Counted from the stretch's first letter, positions 7,796 to 17,376 are shown. The stretch: 43,623 nt of DNA from an uncultured Mucilaginibacter sp. (GCA_913775265.1 CAJYJH010000106.1:1-43623); one strand, 5' to 3'. The notes: generated from the sequence alone by a model not told the origin. Numbers and translations are program-made.

Positions 7796-9472
7796 ATGAA
7801 AAGAAGAAATATTAAAACAGCTTTTATTGCATTCTGCGCTATACTGATGTGCGGCTCTTGTAAAAAGGCGCTGGAAGAAACTCCATATTCATTTGTTTCG
7901 CCAGAGCAGCTCGGCGATTCTAAAGAAGCCGCCCAGCTATGGGTAAATGGAGTAAAAAGTTCGTTTACTACCGGTGGTTTTTTTGCGTACGCTATATTTA
8001 ACCGTGTTTATGATGTTGACAGCGATGATGCGTCGGGACCAAACTGGGCATTTGCCGCAACCGGGGCCGGTAACTTTCAGGAAAACACGGATATTAGGGC
8101 CTACTGGTTCGACTTGTATAACCTTATATCCAGGTCTAACAACGCCATAAGCCGTATTACAGCCATGACTGCCATTGATCAGGCTTCAAAGGATAATGCT
8201 TTAGGTGAATTGAATTTTTATCGCGCATGGACATATTTTACGCTGGTAAGGGGATTCGGGCCGGTGCCTTTATATAAAACATCGGTAGCCGACGGTGAAG
8301 ATCCCAATCAGCCACGCGCCTCTGTAGCAAACGTATACGCATTTATTGTTGAATGTTTAAAGCTGTCAGAAACACAACTGTTCAGCCGCAAAAATGCTGC
8401 GTATAAAGCGGGGTCGCTTAGTCAGGAAGCCGCTAAAACCATGTTAGCCAAAGTTTACCTAAATATGGCATCCGGCGCCTTGGCTGGTGCACAGGTAACG
8501 GTTTATGGCGGTCCTCAAGGTGCGCGCAATGCTCGCCTTAATCCGGTGGCTTCAACCTATACCAAGAGCGTTGTTGCCGGACACGAAAGTTTCAATGCCC
8601 GCGAGTATTTTACCTTGGCCCGCAACAAAGCTAAAGAAGTTATAGATGCTGCTGATGCCAATACTGGATTGTTCTCCACATGGGAACAGGTTTGGCAAAA
8701 AGGAAACCGAGGCGGTAAAGAGCATCTTTGGATGATGTTCGGACGCAGCAACAACGAAGATTTCGGCAATTTTTTAACCTACCACTATTCGGGTATTGAA
8801 GGCGCTAACGGAGCACGCGTACAAAGTGGAGGCGGTTTTTACGGCCTTTCTGACCATTGGTATAATCTTTTTGAAACCAAAGATGCACGCATCCGCCAGG
8901 GCGTAGCTCATAAATGGCTTAACTACCGCGGTGAAAAGCAATGGTACCCAGCCAAAGAGGTTGGCAGCACCGACCCTGCTGTGGGATACGATCCAGCATA
9001 TACCTACTCTGATGATGACAGCCATTTGGCTTTAGTTACCAAATATTATGATGTGGCCGACCGCACAGTTTTCCGCACCGATGCCGCTTACCCATGGTTG
9101 CGATTTGCAGAAACACTATTAATTTTTGCAGAAGCCGACAATGAAGTTAACGGCCCAACAGCTGAGGCAGTAAATGCCGTAAACCAATTACGTACACGCA
9201 GTAACGCTACGCCTGTAACCGCAGGCGATTTCAATCAGCAGGGTTTGCGTTCATTCATCATCGAAGAACGCAGGCGCGAACTGGCTGCCGAAGGAAGCCG
9301 GGCTTGGGACTTACGCCGTTGGGGCATTTATCTGCAGGTAATGAACGCGATTGGTGCCGTTGATGCCAATGGTATTGTAAAGAGCCGCCAGACAAGACAT
9401 CTGCTGTTCCCATTACCAATTGACGAAATTAATGGCAACAAAAGTATTGAAGGTAACAATCCGGGCTGGTAG
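7796..9472 (+). CDS. SusD/RagB family nutrient-binding outer membrane lipoprotein
   Basis: A 558-residue SusD-type lipoprotein. The signal peptide ends in a lipobox (LMCGSC, modified Cys at residue 22) followed by a Lys-rich start as in surface-exposed Bacteroidota lipoproteins. The helical TPR-like SusD core is seen in LGELNFYRAWTYFTLVRGFG, a hallmark segment, and the C-terminal signature FIIEERRRELAAEGSRAWDLRRWG is characteristic of the RagB/SusD family. It forms the lid over the SusC-like channel and binds the glycan at the cell surface. It lies 20 nt after susC and 47 nt before the glycan-binding protein gene, so the three are one transcription unit. Confidence 0.96.
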   Translation: MKRRNIKTAFIAFCAILMCGSCKKALEETPYSFVSPEQLGDSKEAAQLWVNGVKSSFTTGGFFAYAIFNRVYDVDSDDASGPNWAFAATGAGNFQENTDIRAYWFDLYNLISRSNNAISRITAMTAIDQASKDNALGELNFYRAWTYFTLVRGFGPVPLYKTSVADGEDPNQPRASVANVYAFIVECLKLSETQLFSRKNAAYKAGSLSQEAAKTMLAKVYLNMASGALAGAQVTVYGGPQGARNARLNPVASTYTKSVVAGHESFNAREYFTLARNKAKEVIDAADANTGLFSTWEQVWQKGNRGGKEHLWMMFGRSNNEDFGNFLTYHYSGIEGANGARVQSGGGFYGLSDHWYNLFETKDARIRQGVAHKWLNYRGEKQWYPAKEVGSTDPAVGYDPAYTYSDDDSHLALVTKYYDVADRTVFRTDAAYPWLRFAETLLIFAEADNEVNGPTAEAVNAVNQLRTRSNATPVTAGDFNQQGLRSFIIEERRRELAAEGSRAWDLRRWGIYLQVMNAIGAVDANGIVKSRQTRHLLFPLPIDEINGNKSIEGNNPGW

Positions 9473-9519
9473 ACAGCCCTCAAACGATACGGCTATATCT
9501 ATTGATAAACAATGTTAAT

Positions 9520-10653
9520 ATGAGAACTTCAAAAATTACCAATTATATATTGGCTGTAAGCATAGCTTTTGCCGGCGTATGTTTAAGCAGCTGTAAAAAA
9601 CAAACTGAAAGCAGCAGCGACTGCAGCGGCACACCCACCATCACTAAGGTTGTTAAGCCAACCGACCGGGCAAGTACAATTACATCGGGTAATCTGCGCG
9701 ATTTTGTAACCATACAAGGCAGTAACTTGTGCGGTGTGCAAGAGGTAATGTTCAATAATATTAAGGTTACCTCTGCCGATTTTTATGCAACAGCCGACGA
9801 GATCACAGTTCGCATTCCGGCCAGCGTACCCAGTGCCAATCAAATAACTAATACCTTAACGGTTAATACACCTGCTGGTAATGCTACTGCCAGTTTTGCG
9901 GTCAATATTCCGCCTATCACTATTACCGGAGTTAACAATGAATACACACCTGCCGGTAGTACGATGATGTTATTTGGGCCAAGCTTTGGGATCTATGGCT
10001 TTACGGCGGGTAAAGGCAAGGTGTACTTTGGTAGTACTGAAGCTACTATTACTAAGGCCACTGCTGATACCCTGCAGGTAACAGTACCAGCCGGCATTCA
10101 GCAAAATGCGGCTATCAAGGTAGTAGCCGATAATGGAAGTACTGCTACCTATGCTTATCCATATATGGATAACACCAACCTCATCTTCGATTTTGATACA
10201 AAAAGCGGCACTGCAACAGGTTTTATAACTAATAGCACAACGCCGGGAGCCATAAGTGGCAGGTACGTGCGTATCGCTAAAACTACTGGTACCTGGGCTG
10301 CTGATGAGATTATAAGGGGAGTGGGCAAGCTGCCGCAGGATGCTGTTGATCATCCGGATCAGTACCTGTATAAGTTTGAAGTAAACACACAGGTGCCATT
10401 TAACCAGCAAGGCATGCGTATATGGGCCGACTATGGCGATAGTGGCACTTATTACCTTTGGAACCCAACGGTATCTCCGTTTGATACACGTGGCAAATGG
10501 ATAACCTATTCCATCCCTTTGTTAGATATTGTGAAAAAGGCCACTATAACGGCACGTACTAATAATGATTATACTTTCCGTTCTATCATTTACGGACCAA
10601 CACCTTTTGCTATTGATCTGTCTATCGATAATATACGCATAGTGCATAAGTAA
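9520..10653 (+). CDS. Surface glycan-binding lipoprotein with IPT/TIG-like domains
   Basis: A 377-residue lipoprotein (modified Cys about residue 25 in CLSSCKKQ). The start is placed at ATG 9520; an in-frame TTG lies at 9502 but the ATG begins a normal signal peptide. Two Ig-like IPT/TIG repeats follow (for example FVTIQGSNLCGVQEVMFNNI and GSTMMLFGPSFGIYGF), then a C-terminal beta-rich domain starting near LIFDFDTKSGTATG, as in surface glycan-binding proteins (SGBP) encoded directly after SusD. It probably helps recruit the polysaccharide to the SusCD complex. It is the last gene before the terminator at 10751-10776. The specific ligand cannot be read from sequence. Confidence 0.85.
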   Translation: MRTSKITNYILAVSIAFAGVCLSSCKKQTESSSDCSGTPTITKVVKPTDRASTITSGNLRDFVTIQGSNLCGVQEVMFNNIKVTSADFYATADEITVRIPASVPSANQITNTLTVNTPAGNATASFAVNIPPITITGVNNEYTPAGSTMMLFGPSFGIYGFTAGKGKVYFGSTEATITKATADTLQVTVPAGIQQNAAIKVVADNGSTATYAYPYMDNTNLIFDFDTKSGTATGFITNSTTPGAISGRYVRIAKTTGTWAADEIIRGVGKLPQDAVDHPDQYLYKFEVNTQVPFNQQGMRIWADYGDSGTYYLWNPTVSPFDTRGKWITYSIPLLDIVKKATITARTNNDYTFRSIIYGPTPFAIDLSIDNIRIVHK

Positions 10654-10750
10654 CCATTCATCATTTCACATTATTGAATAAGATGAATGCTTAATGCCGG
10701 TATACCGTTCGATGATTTCAGTATAGTAACTAAAACTAATTTTATAATGC

Positions 10751-10776
10751 AGGGGCACGTTTTACTGCCCCTTTTT
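10751..10776 (+). terminator. Rho-independent terminator after the susC-susD-SGBP operon
   Basis: AGGGGCA (10751-10757) pairs with TGCCCCT (10766-10772) across an 8-nt loop, and a T run (10772-10776) follows directly. It lies about 100 nt after the glycan-binding protein stop and only 12 nt before the next gene start, so it separates or attenuates transcription between the binding operon and the enzyme genes. Confidence 0.8.
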
Positions 10777-10787
10777 ATGCACCCACT

Positions 10788-11477
10788 ATGCTTAATAATA
10801 ATCAAGTAAATAAAGTGCTCTTTTCTGTGCTTTTGATGGCATTGTTTGTTGGTCCCTTTGCTCGCAACACTTATGGCCAGCAACAAAAATCATATTACTG
10901 GAATACCATTCAAAATTTTCGCAAACAGGATAGCCTGCAATCCTTACCTCAAAATGCTATTCTTTTTATCGGTAGTTCATCATTTACCAACTGGCATAAT
11001 GCGCAGCAAATGTTTCCCGATTACATCATTGTAAACCGTGGTTTTGGTGGCTCGCAGCTGTTAGATATAAAACAATATTTTGAGCAAACCGTCTATCCAA
11101 AAAAACTAAGGCAAATCGTCATGTACGCTGGCGATAACGACATTGCTTCGGGGGCATCGTCGGCAGAAGTTTTTAACCGCTTTAAACAGGTTTACGATTT
11201 GATACGCAAAGACCAGCCTAAACTGCCTATAGCTTACCTCTCTATAAAAGGTTGTCCGGGTAGGGCACGTTCCATTCCGGTTGTTAAAGAAACCAATGCA
11301 CTGATCAGGGAGTTTTTGGCCGGACAGAAAAATGCCGTCTACGTGGATGTATTTTCTGCAACCATGGACAGCGAGGGGCAGCCGCTGAAAAATATTTATG
11401 TAGAGGATGGCGTACATATGAACCAGCGAGGGTATGACATTTGGGCCAAAGTGTTAATGCCCTATCTTAAAAAATAG
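10788..11477 (+). CDS. Secreted SGNH/GDSL-type esterase
   Basis: A 229-residue protein with a signal peptide (hydrophobic LFSVLLMALFVGPFA, cleavage near TYGQ). The SGNH blocks are visible: block I as ILFIGSSSFTNW with the likely nucleophile Ser at about residue 64, the Gly of block II in NRGFGGSQ, the Asn of block III in YAGDNDI, and the block V Asp/His pair in EDGVHMNQRGYD near residues 205-209. Such enzymes commonly remove acetyl groups from sugars. It starts 12 nt after a terminator and is followed after 35 nt by a sialate O-acetylesterase-like gene and then a rhamnosidase gene, suggesting deacetylation of a rhamnose-containing glycan. Confidence 0.88.
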   Translation: MLNNNQVNKVLFSVLLMALFVGPFARNTYGQQQKSYYWNTIQNFRKQDSLQSLPQNAILFIGSSSFTNWHNAQQMFPDYIIVNRGFGGSQLLDIKQYFEQTVYPKKLRQIVMYAGDNDIASGASSAEVFNRFKQVYDLIRKDQPKLPIAYLSIKGCPGRARSIPVVKETNALIREFLAGQKNAVYVDVFSATMDSEGQPLKNIYVEDGVHMNQRGYDIWAKVLMPYLKK

Positions 11478-11512
11478 CTTTTGGCCGCGATCACGTAACC
11501 TTGAGTTGAGCA

Positions 11513-13480
11513 ATGCATAAGATATTATTTCTATTTATACTTTCACTGTGTTCTTTTTTTGCCGGTGCAAACGTACGTATGCCAAAGCTTTTTAGTGATG
11601 GGATGGTTTTGCAGCGTAATAAGCCCATAGCTATATATGGTTGGGCGACAGCTGGAGAAAAGGTAACGGTTCTATTAAAAAAACAAAAAATTATAGCGAC
11701 AACTGATAGAGATGGCAGGTGGAAAGTGATATTAAATGCTGAGCCTGCAGGAGGACCGTATCAGCTTACTATTAAAGCAAAAAATATTTTAACTATAAAT
11801 GATGTGCTGATAGGCGAGGTGTGGCTATGCTCGGGACAGTCAAACATGGAGTTTTCGGTGCGCGGAAGTGAAAATGCCGACAGAGAAATAAGAGAAGCCG
11901 GCTACAAGCAAATTCGGCACTTCAAGGTCCCTAATACAATTGCTAAACAACCGCAGGATGATCTAACCGGTGGTAGCTGGCAAGAGGCTGTTCCTAATCA
12001 CGTCGGCGATTTTACAGCGGTAGGTTACTTTTATGCCCGCGAATTGTATAAAAAGTTGCATGTACCAATCGGCATCATTAACGCCAGTTGGGGCGGTACT
12101 GATATTGAAACCTGGATAAGCAGACCAGCACTCGAGCATAGCGAGATATTCAAAGCCATGGCCCAATCGCTTCCACCGGCGGCAGATCTTGACCTCATTA
12201 TTAAAGAAAGGAACCACCAGCTTAAAAATACTATTGAGCGGCTACAGGGCGCATTGCCTAAAGATTCCGCCGCCGCTGCAGGTTGGCGGTCTGCAACTTT
12301 TGATGATTCAAAATGGGCCGTAATTCCGGTACCCGCCTTTTGGGAGCAGTCGGTCGAGAACTTTGATGGTACAGCTTGGTTGCGCACCACCTTTCGTGTT
12401 AGCCGTAAAAATGCAGGTAAATTAGCCGAGTTGCATTTAGGGATGATAGATGATGCTGATATAACTTACCTTAATGGTGTCAAGGTTGGCGGCATGAAAG
12501 ACGGTTACAATACCCAACGTATATACCCCGTCGCGGCAGGTTTGTTGAATGAAGGCGTTAACACTATAGCTGTACGGGTGGAAGATGCCGGTGGGGGCGG
12601 AGGGATTATTGGCAAACCTGATGACGTGAAGCTGTTAGTAGGTGACGATACTGTCAGGCTGTCTGGCCGGTGGAAGTTTCAGATTGAGTCTTTGTGGCAA
12701 GGCCGCAACAACGCTGCGGATCCTAATTTGTTCCCGAGCCTGTTGTATAACGGCATTATCAATCCGCTAACGACTTATGCGTTCAAGGGTGTAATATGGT
12801 ATCAGGGAGAAAACAATGCACAAAGGGCCAGCCAGTACCGGACTGCATTGCCTTTACTGATTACCGACTGGCGAAAACAAAGTCGGCAAGGTGATTTCCC
12901 GTTTTACATAGTTCAAATAACGAGTTGGAAAGCTTCAGGCGGTGATAGTCGTACAGGCAGCCAGTGGGCAGAATTGCGTGAAGCCCAAACCATGGCACTG
13001 CGATTACCCAATACAGGCCTGGCCGTTACCATTGACGTGGGCGATACCAACGATATTCATCCCAAAAATAAACTGGTTGTAGGCAAACGTTTGGCCGCTA
13101 TCGCCTTAAATCAATCGTACAGCTTAGGCAATGTTTTCAAAGGACCATCTTTTAAAAAGATGCAGCTAAAAGATGGCAAAGTAATTCTCAATTTTAATGA
13201 TGCCGATAGCGGCTTTTGGGTGAAAGATAAATATGGCTATATTAAAGGCTTCGAAATAGCAGGCCCCGACCAGGAATTTTTTTATGCAAAGGCGGTTATT
13301 GATGGCGATAATATTGTGTTAAGCAATACAAATGTCAGCAATCCGATTGCTGCACGTTATGCCTGGGCCGACGATGCCGGCGAAGCTAACCTGTATAATC
13401 AAGATGGGTTTCCAATGGTGCCTTTCCGTACCGATAATTGGAAGGCCATCACTCAAAATGTAAAGTATACCTTAAAGTAA
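11513..13480 (+). CDS. Sialate O-acetylesterase-like carbohydrate esterase with inserted sugar-binding domain
   Basis: A 655-residue secreted esterase with an N-terminal signal peptide (LFLFILSLCSFFAGA). An Ig-like N-terminal domain (MPKLFSDGMVLQRNKPIAIY) leads into the SASA catalytic domain: nucleophile Ser about residue 110 in LCSGQSNMEF, and the Asp/His pair in NDIHPKNK (about D514 and H516). A GH2-like galactose-binding jelly-roll is inserted at about residues 250-390 (NFDGTAWLRTTFRVS, LGMIDDADITYLNGVKVG). Despite the family name, these proteins act on acetylated plant or microbial polysaccharides. The stop overlaps the rhamnosidase start by one base (TAATG), so the two are translationally coupled. 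Confidence 0.92.
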   Translation: MHKILFLFILSLCSFFAGANVRMPKLFSDGMVLQRNKPIAIYGWATAGEKVTVLLKKQKIIATTDRDGRWKVILNAEPAGGPYQLTIKAKNILTINDVLIGEVWLCSGQSNMEFSVRGSENADREIREAGYKQIRHFKVPNTIAKQPQDDLTGGSWQEAVPNHVGDFTAVGYFYARELYKKLHVPIGIINASWGGTDIETWISRPALEHSEIFKAMAQSLPPAADLDLIIKERNHQLKNTIERLQGALPKDSAAAAGWRSATFDDSKWAVIPVPAFWEQSVENFDGTAWLRTTFRVSRKNAGKLAELHLGMIDDADITYLNGVKVGGMKDGYNTQRIYPVAAGLLNEGVNTIAVRVEDAGGGGGIIGKPDDVKLLVGDDTVRLSGRWKFQIESLWQGRNNAADPNLFPSLLYNGIINPLTTYAFKGVIWYQGENNAQRASQYRTALPLLITDWRKQSRQGDFPFYIVQITSWKASGGDSRTGSQWAELREAQTMALRLPNTGLAVTIDVGDTNDIHPKNKLVVGKRLAAIALNQSYSLGNVFKGPSFKKMQLKDGKVILNFNDADSGFWVKDKYGYIKGFEIAGPDQEFFYAKAVIDGDNIVLSNTNVSNPIAARYAWADDAGEANLYNQDGFPMVPFRTDNWKAITQNVKYTLK

Positions 13481-16161
13481 TGAAGTTTGTTAACATACTC
13501 GCCATCATGTCTTTTTTGTTATTGACAATCTTGAAGACATCAGCCCAGTGTAGACCGACCCGTTTGCAGTGCGAGTATCTTACCAGCCCGTTGGGTATAG
13601 ACGCACAGCAACCACGTTTAACCTGGCAATTGTCAGGCTGTGTGCCCGGAACTTATCAAAAAGCCTACAGCCTTGTTTTGGGTACAGATTCGTTGAGCGT
13701 AAGTAGCGGGATAGGTAATGTATGGCAATCTGGCAACGTATCTTCCGATGACATGCTGGTGGTGCTGCCTGCAGGGATATTAAAATCGTTCACCCGTTAT
13801 TACTGGAAGGTAACTTTAACCGATCAAAAAGGTCATGCTGATCAGTCTGAAGTGGCCGCATTCGAAACGGCCCTGCTCTTTAGTGCGGACTGGAAAGGCG
13901 CTTGGATAACTGATGGCATTGATGTGCATCAAAGGCCTGCCGGTTATTTTCGTAAGGTTTTTAATTTAACTAAGCCCGTTAAAAGTGCAAGGGCATATAT
14001 CGTAGCCGCCGGGTTATATGAGCTTTACATCAATGGTAAAAAAGTGGGAAACCATCGGCTTGATCCCATGTTCACACGGTTTGACAGGCGTAACCTGTAC
14101 CTAACGCATGATGTTACAGCGATGCTGAACAATGGCTCAAATGCACTAGGGGTTGTGTTAGGTAACGGATGGTACAATCTTCAGTCAACAGCGGTGTGGT
14201 TTTTTGACAAAACACCATGGCGGGCCAGACCAAAGTTTTGCATGGATGTACGCATAACTTACGCCGACGGCTCTGTTGAAACGGTTTCGACCGACAATAC
14301 CTGGAAAACGTCAACAGGGCCGCTCATATTTAACAGTATTTATACGGCTGAGCATTACGACGCCCGTTTGGAGCAAGCAGGGTGGAACACAAAATCTTTT
14401 ACTGATACTGCCTGGAAAAACGTTATTTACACATCAGCTCCCTCAAATCATATTGTAGCACAACAATTGTATCCGGTTAGGGATGTTCAGGAATTAAAGC
14501 CGGTTACCTTAAATAAAACACCGTCAGGGTCGTATGTTTTCGATTTTGGGCAGAATATCGCCGGTATTAGCGAAATTAAGGTACAGGGTAAAGCCGGAAC
14601 TAGATTAAGGCTCATTCATGGTGAACGGCTGAAAGCAGATGGCCATGTGGACCAATCAAACATCGACTATCATTACCGGCCAACTGATGATCAGGATCCG
14701 TTTCATCAAGACATAGTCATCTTATCGGGCAAGAAAGAGGATAATTTTAGGGCTATGTTTAATTACAAAGGGTTTCAGTACGTAGAGGTTGTATCGAGCG
14801 AGCCTGTCAACTTAGGTAAAGAGAGCTTGAAGGCGTATTTTATGCACAGCGATGTACCGGCAGCTGGTAAAATTCAATCATCAAGCACGTTGCTCAACAA
14901 AATATGGCAGGCAACAAATAACTCTTACTTGTCTAACTTGTTTGGTTACCCAACCGATTGTCCGCAACGCGAAAAGAATGGTTGGACGGGTGATGCGCAC
15001 ATAGCTGTTGAAACCGGCCTGTACAATTTTGATGGTAAAACCGTTTACGAAAAATGGCTTGCCGACCATCGCGATGAACAGCAGCCTAATGGTGTACTGC
15101 CTGCCATTATACCCACAGCCATGTGGGGGTACGACTGGGCTAATGGCCCCGACTGGACAAGTACAATTGCTATCATTCCGTGGAATTTGTATTTATTTTA
15201 CGGTGATAAGCAGCCTTTGGTGCAAAATTATGAAGCCCTTAAAAAGTACGTGAATCATATAGAAAGCCTAAGCCCGGCCGGTTTAACCGATTGGGGGCTT
15301 GGAGACTGGATACCTATAAAATCTAAATCTAACAAAGAACTAACTTCGTCAATCTATTACTTCATAGATGTAAATATATTAGCCAAAGCCGCAAAAGTTT
15401 TGGGTAAGCAAACAGATTACGAAAAGTATCAGGCACTGGCAAATCAGATAAAAAATGCCATAAACAATAAGTTTTATAACTCCAGCACGGGTTTGTATTG
15501 TTCTGGCTACCAAACCGAATTGAGTGCACCGCTTTATTGGGGTTTAGTTCCTGTTAACGAGAAAGCCAAGGTAGTAAAGAATCTTGCCTTACGTGTTGAG
15601 GCTGATGGGGGATTGGATGTAGGTTTGTTGGGGTCTAAAACTATTCTTAATGCACTGAGCGAAAATGGATATGCCAATTTGGCTTACAAGCTGGCTGGCA
15701 ATGATGCCTACCCATCATGGGGCTGGTGGATTAAAAATGGCGCAACTACATTGTATGAAAACTGGAAGATTGAAGGCAGTTCTGATATCTCGTTAAACCA
15801 TATTATGTTTGGCGAAATAAGCGCCTGGTACTACAAAGCCTTGGGCGGCATATTCCCGGATGAAAGCGCTCCTGGTTTCAAGCATGTGTTATTAAAGCCA
15901 AATTTTGTAAACGGACTTACCCAATTTAGTGCAATGCATACGGGGCCATACGGCGATATCACCTCTTCATGGAAGAAAAGTGGTACCCACGTAACTTATG
16001 AGGTGATGATTCCGGCAAACAGTACAGCTACATTGAATGTAAAAGCGTTTAAAATTAGACCTGAATTTTCATCTGTGGAGCTCAAAATTACAAAGGCGGC
16101 CAATGGAACGTTCAGCTTACAGCTGCAGCCTGGCAGGTATAAATTTGATATCCAACTTTAA
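13480..16161 (+). CDS. GH78 alpha-L-rhamnosidase
   Basis: An 893-residue secreted glycosidase. The start is placed at ATG 13480, overlapping the previous stop by one base; it begins a signal peptide (FVNILAIMSFLLLTI). An upstream in-frame TTG at 13438 is unlikely. Domain order fits GH78: N-terminal Ig-like and jelly-roll domains, an (alpha/alpha)6 barrel, and a C-terminal beta-sandwich. The catalytic cluster is intact: Asp493 and Glu498 in DCPQREKNGWTGD, Asp505 at its end, and Glu760 in TTLYENW. It removes terminal alpha-L-rhamnose from the glycan captured by the SusCD complex. The gene ends one base before the convergent AraC regulator gene. Confidence 0.95.
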   Translation: MKFVNILAIMSFLLLTILKTSAQCRPTRLQCEYLTSPLGIDAQQPRLTWQLSGCVPGTYQKAYSLVLGTDSLSVSSGIGNVWQSGNVSSDDMLVVLPAGILKSFTRYYWKVTLTDQKGHADQSEVAAFETALLFSADWKGAWITDGIDVHQRPAGYFRKVFNLTKPVKSARAYIVAAGLYELYINGKKVGNHRLDPMFTRFDRRNLYLTHDVTAMLNNGSNALGVVLGNGWYNLQSTAVWFFDKTPWRARPKFCMDVRITYADGSVETVSTDNTWKTSTGPLIFNSIYTAEHYDARLEQAGWNTKSFTDTAWKNVIYTSAPSNHIVAQQLYPVRDVQELKPVTLNKTPSGSYVFDFGQNIAGISEIKVQGKAGTRLRLIHGERLKADGHVDQSNIDYHYRPTDDQDPFHQDIVILSGKKEDNFRAMFNYKGFQYVEVVSSEPVNLGKESLKAYFMHSDVPAAGKIQSSSTLLNKIWQATNNSYLSNLFGYPTDCPQREKNGWTGDAHIAVETGLYNFDGKTVYEKWLADHRDEQQPNGVLPAIIPTAMWGYDWANGPDWTSTIAIIPWNLYLFYGDKQPLVQNYEALKKYVNHIESLSPAGLTDWGLGDWIPIKSKSNKELTSSIYYFIDVNILAKAAKVLGKQTDYEKYQALANQIKNAINNKFYNSSTGLYCSGYQTELSAPLYWGLVPVNEKAKVVKNLALRVEADGGLDVGLLGSKTILNALSENGYANLAYKLAGNDAYPSWGWWIKNGATTLYENWKIEGSSDISLNHIMFGEISAWYYKALGGIFPDESAPGFKHVLLKPNFVNGLTQFSAMHTGPYGDITSSWKKSGTHVTYEVMIPANSTATLNVKAFKIRPEFSSVELKITKAANGTFSLQLQPGRYKFDIQL

Positions 16162-16162
16162 C

Positions 16163-17047
16163 TTATACAAATACTCGTACTCCCGAAAAGTTTTCGCGGA
16201 ACTCTTTGGGAGTGCAGCTCTTCTTCTTTTTAAACAAGCGATTAAAGTTCGACATATTGTTAAAACCGCACTGGTAAGAAATTTCGGTAATCGAGTGCGT
16301 CGTGTCAATAAGCATACGCGATGCATGGCCTAACCTTATTTCGTTCAGGCTATTGATAAATGTATTGCCAGTGCGCTTTTTAATAAACCGGCTGAAAGAC
16401 TCGTCGCTCATGTTGACCAGCTTGGCAACATCGTTAAGCGATATCTGATTGTGGTAATTGGAATTCATAAACTCAAAGGCTTTTTCGAGTCTGCGGCTGT
16501 TGTAGCTAAAGTTTTTACTGTTTAAAAAAGATGTATCAGACAAAGAAAATATCTTGCGAGATGTAGATAAATCATGCAGCAGGCTTATCAGATCCATTAC
16601 CGAGTCAAAACCGCTGCGCTGACTCAGATTTAATATCCTGTCGCGTACAGCTTCAATTGTTTTTTGAGGGAACGAAACGCCGCGTGCGCTCATATCAAAC
16701 ATTTTTTTGATAAAACTTAGCTGGTTTCGGGTTAAAAATTTTTCATCGAAAAGATCTTTATGCCATTGTATGGTAACTTCGGTTATTTCGGTGGTGCATT
16801 GGTGCGTAAGCCACACGTGGGGGGTATTAGGGCCAATAAGCACCAGTTCCAGGTCGCCTATAATATCTATATGGTCGCCCACAATGCGTTTGGCGCCCTG
16901 CGCATTTAATATAAGATTCAGTTCATACTCATCATGGTAATGCAACGGAAAGTTAAATTCCTTTTTTACTCTCGAAAAAATAGTAAAACAATCAAAAGGC
17001 GTTAGGGGAGTAATCTCTCTAAAAACATTCTTGTGCAGATTTTGCAT
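16163..17047 (-). CDS. AraC family transcriptional regulator with cupin sensor domain
   Basis: A 294-residue regulator. The N-terminal half has a cupin-like sugar-sensing fold (FPLHYHDEYELNLIL at about residues 34-48). The C-terminal half carries two helix-turn-helix units: ISLNDVAKLVNMSDESFSRF and ITEISYQCGFNNMSNFNRLF, with the AraC signature ending in CTPKEFR. It is divergent from the symporter operon (17377 onward) and convergent with the rhamnosidase gene, leaving a single base between the stops. A copy of the 16-bp motif lies 93 nt upstream of its start in the shared divergent spacer. It is the only DNA-binding regulator visible in the glycan locus, so it is the best local candidate to act on that motif; this is inference. 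Confidence 0.93.
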   Translation of the reverse strand: MQNLHKNVFREITPLTPFDCFTIFSRVKKEFNFPLHYHDEYELNLILNAQGAKRIVGDHIDIIGDLELVLIGPNTPHVWLTHQCTTEITEVTIQWHKDLFDEKFLTRNQLSFIKKMFDMSARGVSFPQKTIEAVRDRILNLSQRSGFDSVMDLISLLHDLSTSRKIFSLSDTSFLNSKNFSYNSRRLEKAFEFMNSNYHNQISLNDVAKLVNMSDESFSRFIKKRTGNTFINSLNEIRLGHASRMLIDTTHSITEISYQCGFNNMSNFNRLFKKKKSCTPKEFRENFSGVRVFV

Positions 17048-17139
17048 GGCAGTTAACGGAAATTAAATTCAGGTTTATAGTTTAAATGTATTTGAAAGTT
17101 AAGTCAATGTAAAAATAAATGCCAAAACTGCCATCGTTT

Positions 17140-17184
17140 GGATAAAAAAGTATTAGTACTAATTAACAGCTTTAGCCAACTTTA
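17140..17184 (+). promoter_or_regulatory. Motif copy 3 in the divergent AraC/symporter spacer
   Basis: GGATAAAAAAGTATTA (17140-17155) is followed after 21 nt by CAACTTTA (17177-17184), a -7-like element. The motif runs into a palindrome, TTAGTACTAA (17153-17162). It shares TTTGG just before the core with copy 2. Orientation points to the symporter operon, whose start lies 222 nt from the motif start. The remaining 17185-17376 is an untranslated leader apart from a possible 38-codon ORF and a hairpin. Confidence 0.5.
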
Positions 17185-17207
17185 CAATATATAACCAAGT
17201 AAAAACC

Positions 17208-17324
17208 ATGCTTCTTTTTACCAAACTGTTACAGCCTCAAAAAAGGTATTTATTAATATATTCTGGTTTGTCTGCTGCTGTAACAACTCATCTATCTGGT
17301 CCTTGCAATTACACAATGCTGTAA
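17208..17324 (+). other. Possible 38-codon leader ORF upstream of the symporter gene
   Basis: ATG at 17208 opens a frame beginning MLLFTKLLQPQKRYLLIYSG that runs 38 codons to a TAA at 17322-17324, 52 nt before the symporter start. It lies inside the predicted leader RNA. The peptide is hydrophobic with a short basic stretch and has no recognised homology. It may be a leader peptide or a chance frame. Confidence 0.2.
17227..17285 (+). other. Inverted repeat in the symporter leader
   Basis: TGTTACAGC (17227-17235) and GCTGTAACA (17277-17285) are perfect 9-bp complements with a 41-nt AT-rich loop. In RNA this would fold a stem in the leader of the symporter operon and would enclose much of the possible leader ORF. 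It is not followed by a T run, so it is not a simple terminator. Confidence 0.3.
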
Positions 17325-17376
17325 TACATTCGTAACTATAACTACTATTGATTAAAAATTACATCTGAAAATACGA

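Noticed and set aside
9970..10410. A 146-codon minus-strand frame inside the surface glycan-binding protein gene
   Set aside because: It lies wholly inside a well-supported plus-strand gene and has no recognisable protein features.
13438..13479. Upstream TTG start for the rhamnosidase
   Set aside because: The ATG at 13480 overlaps the previous stop by one base and starts a normal signal peptide; the TTG would add residues inside the previous gene that break the signal peptide.
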